From assembly GCF_001638985.1 (NCBI RefSeq), contig NW_017265141.1, positions 1,357,001-1,421,000 on the forward strand: DNA of 64,000 nt, given 5' to 3'. The translations under genes were made by a program, and so were the position numbers. Positions 1 to 9,940 of the stretch are shown here, piece after piece (the stretch's first letter is position 1; every line of letters begins with the position of its first letter). The notes under the pieces are model-generated. The model was not told the origin of the DNA, ran no database searches, and saw only the letters and a list, made by a program, of their open reading frames with translations. The stretch comes from Phycomyces blakesleeanus NRRL 1555(-). Taxonomy: Eukaryota > Mucoromycota > Mucoromycetes > Mucorales > Phycomycetaceae.

Positions 1-1
1 G

Positions 2-562
2 AAACTCACCAAATTGGATCTTAGCGGGGTAGATCTTGTACCATATCCACTTTCAGACGATGGATCAAGCGTAGTCAACATTTCCAGACTGCACCTCAAG
101 AGCTTAGACCTTAGTGTTAAAGAGATTTTTTTGCCTTTGAGTTCGATCAAGACTTACGAAGAAAATTGCGTTAAGCTCCATCTTATCTGTGTTGTCAGTA
201 TGAACGGTTACAAGGCGGGTCCAGTGAAAAGGAATGGAAAATCAGAAAGCGTCCTTTCAAACGATGTAGTGACAAGAAAGTGGTACCATATGTACCACAG
301 CGACAGACAGCCAGACTCTATGTTTTATTATGCCACCTACAATATGCGAAAACTGAAGGAAGATGAAGTAGAATTTGTTGAGAACTATTACCGTAATTTC
401 TCCAAAGAAGACATTGAACTTGAGGGAGCAGGAGACGCGGCTACTCTTACCGAAGATGAATATTTTGAAAAAGAGAATTGGAAAGACTCTCTGGAACGAG
501 GTTTCCTTGAATTCCGGTGCGCCTCAGTGGATAAATTTGTAAGTCCTTACATGACCTATTGA
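2..562 (+). CDS. C-terminal part of a hypothetical (LRR/F-box-like) protein, cut by window edge
   Basis: The frame is open from the first bases of the window to a TGA at 560-562, so the gene begins upstream. The first visible residues (KLTKLDLSGVDLV) have the leucine spacing of a leucine-rich repeat, and a second segment (ISRLHLKSLDLS) is similar; this is the only hint of family. The remaining ~150 residues are charged, with a tyrosine-rich middle (WYHMYHSDRQ) and an acidic end. F-box/LRR proteins are common in Mucoromycota, but no F-box is visible here, so that label is inference. It converges on the P450 gene that ends at 1006, with a 443-bp AT-rich gap between the stops that holds no other gene I can support. 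No intron is needed in the visible part. Confidence 0.6.
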   Translation, partial: KLTKLDLSGVDLVPYPLSDDGSSVVNISRLHLKSLDLSVKEIFLPLSSIKTYEENCVKLHLICVVSMNGYKAGPVKRNGKSESVLSNDVVTRKWYHMYHSDRQPDSMFYYATYNMRKLKEDEVEFVENYYRNFSKEDIELEGAGDAATLTEDEYFEKENWKDSLERGFLEFRCASVDKFVSPYMTY

Positions 563-1005
563 AAGACTGATCTCGGTTATTCTTTTTTTCTGCAGGGATT
601 TGCAAACACCATACAAGTGTTTATAAAAAAAAATTAAAAATTAAAACTAACTAGAAAATATAATATTCTTCCAAATAAAATAATAAATTTTCTGTGATTT
701 TAATTACTTATATTTAATATGTGTAAAGTAACTGCTAATTACAAGGTAATATCAACTATATTGATAAGCTAATATGACTTACTGTTAAACGAAAAGTAAC
801 TTATTTGATATAAAAAAAAGGGGGGCTCAAAATTTGACTTTGATAACAATTCATGCTACCTTGTTTACAGAATTTTTGTATTTTGAACATCTTTTGCACA
901 CATATTCACTGCAAATATATTTTATTAAAACTCATAATTGTATACAGCTGGTCAATGGTAAAACCAAGCCTAAGAAGATTGGCAGTTTTATGTATATAGT
1001 GGTAT

Positions 1006-2850
1006 TTAATATCTTCTCTTAAAGACAATATTGAGGTCATGGGCTACCATAACTCCGATCTTGGTGGCCTGAAGCATGTTCTTATGAATTGAGTCTTCTG
1101 GTAGTGACCAGGTGTATTTTCTCACTAATAAAATTACATGTATTAACATAAAATCTGCTTGAGTTTCGGATACACTTACACATCAAGGATAACATAACGC
1201 GTTGTTCGGCTAAACTAAAGTTCATTCCGATACATTGACGAGCTCCACTTCCAAATGGAATCCAGCACATCCCGGCGCCAGATAATCTTTCAGCCTCTCC
1301 TCCAGGTACGAATCTCTCGGGATTAAATTCTTCAGGATTGTGCCAAATAGTGGGATTGTGATGCAAGGCGTAAATGTCTGGCACAACTAATGCGCCCTTT
1401 GGAATAAAAACACCATCAAGTTCGGTATCTTCTGTAGATATACGAGTAATAGCTGAAACTGCAGGACTGTTCATACGAAGAGTTTCCTTAATTACCATAT
1501 TGATGTAATCAATCTCTTTGGTTTGCTCAATGGTTGGGATTGTATCCTGATCTTCGCCAAGAATACTAATGGCCTCTTCTCTTGCTTTCTGTTGAATATC
1601 AGGGTTCTTGGCAAGATAGTATATAGTAAAAGACAGTGCATTTGCTGTTGTATCATGTCCGGCTACAAAAAAGGCACACAAATTGCTCTAGACAGATGTT
1701 TAAAATATTGCAAGGAAATTTGACATTTTTAGTTTTACCATGAGTTCCTGGTCAGATAAACTACCAGATCCTTCTTTTGAAGCCTCAATCAGGAGTGTCA
1801 AAAGATCTTTCTCGTTTTCTTGCAAATGGGGGTTTTTATTGTTTGATGCAATGTCTGCTCGTTTTTTAACGATAACATCATCAAGCATTTCTAGAAATGT
1901 ATCGAGCTCACGATGGGTTCTCTGTCTTTTGGGGAACAGCCAAAGGAAGTTGGTTTCCAGGTTGGTGAAGAAAAACCAAAACGGGTCATTTACTCCGTTG
2001 CTTATATTCTTGTAGAGTTGGACCCAATTGTTAGTGGGGTCCTCAACTGCATTAAACCGGAATCCTGTTGTATGGATAGAAAGATATTAGAAAAAATGTT
2101 GCTTCCTATATGGCAGTATATTTACCAAAGCCAGCTTCTCCTATAACGTCCAAAGTCCATCGTTCCATAAGATCTGTTATATCCACAAGACTGTCTTGTT
2201 TGTCCATAACTTGAAACATTTTTTTGGCCATGTCTCCGAATAACTTGACCGGCAAGGATCGATGGAATGCTGGATTAGCAATCTTTCGCTGAGTCTTCCA
2301 GGAAGAGCCATTCGAAAATACAAGGTTAGGCCCACGCAAAAATCGAGAAATAATTGTATGCTCTGTTGTACGTATGACATCGGCCTTTGGAAATGCATCA
2401 ATCTTTAGCATGATTTTCTTGATGGCTGCAGGGTTAGCTACAGCGACTTCCCATCCGAATATGCCAGGATGCTAATGGTTTTGTTAGAAATTATTGATAA
2501 AAAAAAGTACATATATATATAATATGTTGATTACTTACTGAAAATATTCCATTGGTATTCTTTTGGTTAATGATAGGAAACACAAAGGCTTCGTTATGCT
2601 CTGCAATTGATGTACTCTGTAAAAGAGATTTCAGGAAAGAGAAGTAAGGGATATAGGGAATGTGGCGAATGGCGCGAGGTGGACTAAATAGCTTGTCATA
2701 GGCCATGTAAAGCAAGACAATAGCAGCAGCAGAGGCAATGGCAGGCCCCCTTTTGTTGGTAAGAAATGTTGGTAGAAAGTATTTGATGTATATGTCTTTG
2801 ATATAGCCCAGAGTAAATTTGGCACACTCGGATACTTGGTTGGAAATCAT
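1006..2850 (-). CDS. Cytochrome P450 monooxygenase (five exons, copy 1)
   Basis: Exons 2539-2850, 2126-2471, 1739-2064, 1180-1687 and 1006-1124 join in frame to 536 residues, a normal length for a microsomal P450. A hydrophobic anchor lies near residues 35-55. The oxygen-binding I-helix reads AGHDTTA (337-343), the K-helix ETLR has Glu396 and Arg399, PERF follows near 451, and the heme loop FGSGARQCIG places the thiolate Cys at 480. The protein should sit on the ER and need a P450 reductase; its substrate cannot be read from sequence. It resembles zygomycete families such as CYP509 from memory, but that family call is unverified. The next P450 copy lies 3.3 kb upstream on the same strand with four of five exon lengths identical. 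A TATAAATA box lies about 60 bp before the ATG. Confidence 0.92.
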
Positions 2851-2908
2851 GTTTAAAGTGTAAGAGAATCAAGATGGTGATGAATTTGTTACCGATGCCA
2901 AAGATCTG

Positions 2909-2917
2909 GTATTTATA
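2909..2917 (-). promoter_or_regulatory. TATA box of P450 copy 1
   Basis: On the minus strand the sequence reads TATAAATAC about 60 bp before the start codon at 2850. The second P450 gene has a similar motif at a similar distance, which supports it. Confidence 0.5.
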
Positions 2918-5900
2918 AGAAATCCTGGGGAAGCTATTTTGACAACCCGATAAACAATGCACCCGTCAAAATTCAAGAGCACCTCTTGTTTAGACTATGT
3001 ATTGAAGGTAAGTATTATTAGATATATATCTATTCAAATCAAGGCATTACGATCAGTTCCTGACTTTACACTCTATTAATTTATTTTGACACTCACAAAG
3101 CATATTTCATTCAGTGTCTACTAATTTTTTTTTGATTTATTTAAGAGACACCACTTTTTGTAGCATAAATGTTATACGAGATCGAATTAGCATTTTCTAA
3201 ATATGCAACTTATGTATTACAAATTGCTGAGTAAAATGTTACAAAATATACCCACATGCGAGTTTATGTATTTGATATGTTTTCTGGTATCTGGATTTTC
3301 TATTATTGTGTATTATAAATAAGTAACCTTTTCCTCTAGGAATAATAGAACCCAAGGCACTCGTGGTGATAGGGCATTTCTTGGAGTAGGCTTTCTAGTC
3401 TTCTAATTGATTTTATTTTCAAGTATAGATATCTAATCGTTCAGTACTCTGTACTGTAGCCGACCAATAAATAAAATAAAAATAAAAGGTTTCGATTATT
3501 GTGAGCTGCTGTGTCAAAGGGTGAGGCTCAGCTTGTGTACTTGTATAATCACAAGTTTAGCGTTTCTATCGTTTGTACCTTTGTTTTGTTCTCTTTTTGT
3601 TGTAGTATCATACGTAGACTTGCGCGCGCTATAACAAAATATCTACATCTAGTATCAAGTTCAATCGGTATAAATACCATTCAAACTTCTATTGAATAAA
3701 GGATAACTTTCTCAAGCTCAAGTATCTAGCCACTCATTTGGCTGTCTAAACTAATTCTCCTCTTTTAAACTAAACGCCCGTAGTCTCTACACAACTCAAT
3801 GCTTATATTAACTATGAAACATGCATTTGATTAACACAATCCCGTAAAGTTAAACTGATCGAATAGTAGGAGGTGGCTGAAAAGGTTCCGGATTCCTGTT
3901 GGAAAACCGCTATAAGCTCAAAATGTTTTTTTTTCTTCGCATGCAATAAACGTTCCTGATTAATGTCTGATGTACAGCCATATATATAATTTATGCATTT
4001 TAAAGTCTATTCAATAATAGAATATCCAGTATAATAACATTAATTGATGCAATTGACAGAGGCATGTCAATCACTAATTACAGAGCGTATTGGTAAAAAA
4101 TAATTATTAAGGATGTAAAGGCGAAATACTTGAAAGTCTGTAGACAAAATCATACACTTTATTATTATTTAAACAAAAAGAATTGATATGCGAATAATTT
4201 ATTTATCAATGTATTGACTTTAATATCTCCAAATCTTCGTTAAATTTAAAGAAGCCTTTAAAGGTTTTATCAAAAGTACCTCTAGATTTTATTCAATTAT
4301 CATGTCTTCAATTGATCCAATAAGTATTCTATCAATGTGCCTTTGAAAAATTTAAGGCTTGGTATATCGATCTATGTGTAACATTTGAGATCAACAATCA
4401 GGTTACTACCCCAAAAAAAAAGGAAACTTTGTATCCTGTAATATCAAACACATATGTAGCAAACGGTTTCGTATAAAATTATTATTTTTTTCGGTTTCCT
4501 AAAGATGGTCTCTGATTTTCAAGGGTACAATCATAATACGTCAAACTTTCCAAAGGTTTTCTTTTCTGTATATATATTTAAGCTATGTTACACATTTGAT
4601 AAAAACTCTCGTACTTCTTGGACATACGCCAAGACAAACATTTGAAGAATTTAGATTTTATTAGATGCAGTAAGCCAAGTGGCATAATAATATAAGAAGA
4701 AAATAAGATAAAAAAGGAACTATTTTTAATATGCTATTATGTATGATGTATTAAAAATCACCAGCCAATAGGAATGTCCGGGTATATTCTGGCATTCCGG
4801 AAAGACTGGCTGTTGCGATTATAAGCTAAATTTTGGCTCCCTATTACTATATTTTCACACAAAATTATTTTTAGAATATCCAAAGAAGTAGTTGTTTATC
4901 TTTACAGCAAGGAAGAAGAGTTACAGAATGGAGAAACCAATCTTAACAGTTGGACATCTTTACCTTTCTTATATATTATTTGATCCTTTCAGTGAGATTA
5001 TCCTTATAATTGTATGTGAATAATTTAGTCAAAATGTAGTGTGTCAAGTTCCTTGGAGAAGTTACTTATGCGCTTAAAACAATAAACAAACCTTCTAGTA
5101 TGTATAGGTCTCAAAATCTATTTTCTTTTCACACCAACAAAGATGAAAAGAGCAACTCTATTTTTATCATTAAGCCAAAAAAGTAGTGTATATCATTCCA
5201 TAAGAATTGCCATGATCCATTATGAATCCCTTGAAATATCGCGCCTAATCTCCTCTATCTCATATTGAATATGAAAAGAACTATGTGTATTTAACTCTCT
5301 GATATGAGTGTTTCTTGAATTTCTTGGTATGTTTGCTATAGTACTCCTTTTAATATTGAAAGTGCTCTTATATTTGTTTGCTTGTTTGTTTGCTTGTTTG
5401 TTTGTTTGTTTGCTTGTTGGATAAAACAACATGGATCATTTGATCAGTGACAAGAGGGATCTTTTATCGGCTAGTGTAGACTTCTGGCACATACCCGGTT
5501 TGTGCCAGGTTGACACCAGGTTCGCACCAGATATTAATATTCAATTCTAGTACAAGTCACGCATTCCAATTTTCTGATCCAAGAAACGTAAAAAAAAAGA
5601 ACACTGTAGTCTGGGGTTTTTATTGACACGGTAAATCTTATCCACCGGTGTTTCTTGTATCGTTCATCGCAGTGAACTTCGAAGTAGTGACGTATCTGTA
5701 GAAATGGCCCGGAGTAGTTAAATAGCTCTTTTTACTTGTTTCTTAATAAAATTGTCTTTCTACCCGTATTCATTTTCTTGTCACCGAGTTGGACATTTGC
5801 ACCACATAACCAACCCACCATGTGTCATTATTAAAACAATCAGACTTTCCATTTAATACATTTTCCATATCAAAATCGTAGTGTCGGGGTTGAATTTGAG

Positions 5901-6110
5901 TTTGATAATATTTAATAAAATCCTGCAAGATTTGACTCTTTGTTTTATCCATTGGTTTATCCTATAGTCCTTTAAATTCATACATACAACAGATTGGCAA
6001 TCAACTGTGCCTGGGATTAATAAACTTCTTATTTCCTACAATAAATCATTAAAGAACTGAAGAACAAAAGTATGAAGATTTATGTATATAAAAATAATAG
6101 AAGCACTAGT
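2918..6110. other. AT-rich intergenic region between the two P450 genes
   Basis: Apart from dispersed repeat copy A, this 3.2 kb holds A/T runs and a short tandem of the tetramer TTGT (about 5366-5412). A 60-codon minus-strand ORF at 5770-5952 (starts MDKTKSQILQDF) follows an acceptor-like site but has no recognisable homology and may be chance or a gene scrap. I see no supported gene. Confidence 0.5.
3354..3480. repeat. Dispersed repeat, copy A
   Basis: This stretch aligns with 34116-34275. Shared blocks include GGTGATA, TTTCTTGGA, GCTTTCTAGT, then AGTACT and ACCAATA, followed in both by a CGATTATT/TGATTATT block. The first 58 bp match at roughly four of five positions by eye. No ORF crosses it. 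It is probably the end of an old transposable element; the element type is not known. Confidence 0.55.
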
Positions 6111-8001
6111 TTAATATATTTTTTCAAATATAATGTCAAGAATCTTTGCTGACATGATTCCGATATTGTTGGTACGAAGTTCATCTTTGTGGATTGAGTC
6201 CTCTGGGAGTCTCCATGTATATTTACGCACTACAACAACGCATTAGATTTATATTGTTGAGATCATCATCATTCTTATTAATGCAACTTACGTAGCATGG
6301 AAATCATCACCCGCTGCTCAGCTAAACTAAAGTTCATTCCGATACATAATCTAGAACCACCGCCAAATGGCATCCAAGGCATTCCACTACTTGCTAGCAT
6401 ATCAGCTTCGCCTCCTGCTTTAAAGCGTTCAGGGTCAAAGGTCTCGGGGTCATTCCAGATCTTGGGATTGTGGTGCATGTTGTATATATCAGAAGTGAGC
6501 AATGTGCCTTTAGGAATAAAAACACCTTCGAGTTCGGTATCTTCCGCTGCTCGACGAGCAGGAATGGCTGTAACAGGGCCTTTGATACGGAGAGTCTCTT
6601 TGATGACCATATTGATATATGTCATATCTTTTGTTTCTTCTACAGTCGGTATCACATCTTGTGGTGCATCCCCAAGAATTTTGTGGGCTTCTTCTCTTGC
6701 TCTTTGTTGAATTTTTGGATACTTTGCAAAGAAGTAGATTATAAAAGACAGTGCATTTGCTGTCGTGTCATGTCCCGCAAAAAAGAAGATGCATAGATTG
6801 CTCTAAAAAAGGGATATTTAATATTACCACCAACATAAATTTTAAGGTTCTTCTTATTTTAAAATATATATATATATATCTCACCTGAAGCTCTCTGTCG
6901 GTCAGGGCAGCTCCTCCAGTCTGTGAGCCTTCGAGCATAAGGGTCAATAGATCCTTTTCGTTATCTTTCATGCTAGGGTTTCGCTTATTTTCTTTTAGTG
7001 CTTTGCGTTTCTTGACAATCACACCATCAAGCATCTCCAAAAAGCGATCAAGACTTTTATGAGACTTCCTTCGCTCAGGAAACAGCCATAGGAACTTTCT
7101 GTCAAGCACAGGGAAAAAGAACCACAATGGTTTTCCCATTCCCTTTGATATGCTGTTGTAGACCTGAACCCATTCATTTTCAGGCTCATCGGTTGCATGG
7201 AAATCGAAGTCTGTTGTATTGGAGATACATAAGACTACATATGCCTTTTTGTGTGTGCAGCCCTTTATAAATATTCTTACCAAATCCTGCCTGTCCAATA
7301 ACATCCAACGTCCAACGCATCATAAGATTGGTAACATTAATAGGCCCCGTCTCGTTTTCCATTACTGAGAATAATCTTTGGACCAATCCTCCAAACATGT
7401 TTACTGGAATAGACTGATGAAATGCTGGATTCATCAGTTTGCGTTGGGTTTTCCAGCTGGCTCCATTCAATAATAAGACATTTGGACCACGCAAGAAACG
7501 GCTGGCCAAAGTCCCGTCTGTTCCAGGAAGCGGGTCTGACTTTGGAAAGATGTCAGTTCGCATCAACATCTTTTTGTTGGCTTCAGGACTGGCTACATGT
7601 ACTGTCCATCCAAGACCGTTTATGCGCTAAAACCAAGAATTGGTTATTATACCATTGTATAAATATTACTGTTCTGTGGCTCTACATACCGCATATAATC
7701 CGTTGTTCTCTGGGCAAGATATTATGGGGATAACGAGACGTTTACTCAAAGATGATGTCGGTTCACCTTGCAGTATTGATCTCAACATTGTAAAATAAGA
7801 GATGTGTGGGAGGTGTCGGATTTCGTGTGGTGGTTCTTGTATTTTTTTAAATGCTAGATACCCTAATAGCAGAGCTACAGCGGACGCTATGGTTGTAGAT
7901 TTGGCTTTGTCTTTGAGAGTTGGGACCAAGTATTTGCTGTACAACACCTGGAGCTGATTCAGGGTAAGCCCTGTATATCCGCTTAGCTGGTAGCTACTCA
8001 T
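6111..8001 (-). CDS. Cytochrome P450 monooxygenase (five exons, copy 2)
   Basis: Exons 7690-8001, 7281-7626, 6885-7210, 6292-6802 and 6111-6229 join to 537 residues. Exon lengths are 312, 346, 326, 511 and 119 nt, against 312, 346, 326, 508 and 119 in copy 1, so the two are recent-to-moderate tandem duplicates. The N-terminal anchor is near residues 36-56, the I-helix is AGHDTTA, the K-helix ETLR, then DPERF and the heme loop FGGGSRLCIG with Cys at about 481. Residues flanking the motifs differ substantially from copy 1 (for example MLMRTDIFPKSDP against MLKIDAFPKADV), suggesting divergence in substrate. The exon 2-3 join gives GFDFDFHA where copy 1 gives GFGFRFNA. It is an ER-anchored monooxygenase of unknown substrate. 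Confidence 0.92.
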
Positions 8002-8058
8002 GTTTGAATTAATGATTATAAAAACTGGAAGGAAATAATAAAGAAGCTTTTTTTCAGG

Positions 8059-8068
8059 ATTTTATATC
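8059..8068 (-). promoter_or_regulatory. TATA box of P450 copy 2
   Basis: The minus strand reads GATATAAAAT about 60 bp before the start codon at 8001, matching the position of the motif in copy 1. Confidence 0.45.
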
Positions 8069-9938
8069 TATGATAATATATATATTGATAAAATTAGCTA
8101 GGTAAATATCAAGTGGTGTGAAGCTATGGTTATTGTTATAAAAAAGGGGGGATAGAGGAGAAAGAGAAAAGTGCCGATAATTTATCCGTTGAACCCATGC
8201 AGTGACTACGGTTTCTTATATTGTGTTTCTACTGAAGAAACACACTGCTGGCTAAGCCAATTAATTAAGTACATAATGAAGGTCTAGAAGCCGGTTTATG
8301 ACCTGCTTATATTAACAAATGTTTAATAAGGTTAACGGGATATCCATTTAGCAGTTCAGCTCTTCTGGTTTTCTCTCAATCAGAAGCTACTATGACTCCT
8401 TGATTTTAGGCACCTTGCATGTACTCCCGAAAGATGGAACAGCCACATTGTCTTATATATATATATATTGGATTTAAATGAATGAGAAGTTAACTTGGCA
8501 TATGAGACTTGGAATATTCATCATACCCATTAGAGCTCTATATACTGATATTATATGACCAGTGCATTTTTGCACGATATACCTGAATAATCAATTAAAG
8601 GTTTCAATTTATTTTTCAAGATTTCATTTTTCTCAAACCTTTAATATTCCATCTTATTTTATTCGAGTGATAATATATATATACAGCTATAGCTCTTGAG
8701 CTTTTTAATAGATACATAGTCGGATCAATTTATTATAAGCAGCAACAGCAGCAGCAACAAAACCTTTTAATAAGTCTACATAAGTACCTGCACAAACCAA
8801 AATTTTAATATTACATTATATTATATTATTTATTCTAGTTAATTGATATATATTATATAAAGGCGCGTAAAATATTCTCTGCAAGCATCTCCTGCCAGAA
8901 AATGTATTTTTTGGACAATCGATTTGTACCTATTTTATATAATGTTTAACCGTTTTACTATTGTCTTTATTGTTTGTTCTATAGGGAGTTGTATACAGGT
9001 TTATCTGATTCTGCCTTTTTCTGTTTCAAGCTGTTCATTTATATTTAAACTTGGCACTCTCAATGACGTTCAGGGATCATACACTTTATTTTTTTTGACT
9101 TTTTGAACATAACCTCTTGTATTTGAAATATGTAGCTTCTCCTGAAACTGTCTAAATATTAACCCCAAGGCCTATATTAAAATAACCAATTTCTCTCTTC
9201 TCTTCTCTTCTCTTCTCTTCTCTTCTCTTTTATCACACCTGTGTGGTTGTGTGATCAGGTCAAAATCAGTTGATGTCGCAAAAAAATAAATACGGAACAA
9301 CAAAAAGAGCAGCCATGTACAGCATATACGTGTTTTGCTGTGTATTCAAAAACTGCTACATACTATGTGTGTACTTGGTTTTTATGATATACCAACGAAT
9401 ATATTTGAAGCTTATAATATATAACTAGTCTAAGCCTTTGAAATCTATAACAAAGAACCGAAAGTCATAATCCTTGTTACTTTCTATATACCTGAATCGA
9501 GAATTTTTATATTTGACCTTTTTACTGAAAAAAAAATCTTATTATATTAACCTTGAAGAAATAAAATCTGAATGAATGATAGGGATATATACATATCTTT
9601 TTTTAGAGGCGTATATATTATTTAAGTTTTTTTTTACGATTTGTTCGTAAAATTTATTGATTGGATAGCTTATTTTAATGATTGTGCGTGAAATCGATCT
9701 TGGTTTTGCTCTTTTACTCCATTTACTAACAGTACTCGACCTGTATTCCATCATTCCTTCCGCATCATTAAAGTTATGATTGTTCTCTAAAAACTCCATT
9801 CCTATAGCCCAAACGTCTTTTATCTTCTATTGGTTAATGACCTACATCTTTGGCTTGTGAGGCGCTGTCAAATATGCGGCTGAATTATAAATGATAAAAA
9901 TCTTTTGTTTCTTTTGTAAGACTGTCCCAAATAATTGG
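8069..9938. other. AT-rich intergenic region left of the 2.76 kb transposon
   Basis: This stretch holds a CAG-type run (8743-8760), and a TTCTC pentamer repeated about eight times at 9191-9230. A minus-strand ORF of 85 codons at 9542-9799 has no recognised domain and ends only 140 bp from the transposon insertion; I cannot tell whether it is a real small gene. Confidence 0.4.
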
Positions 9939-9940
9939 TA

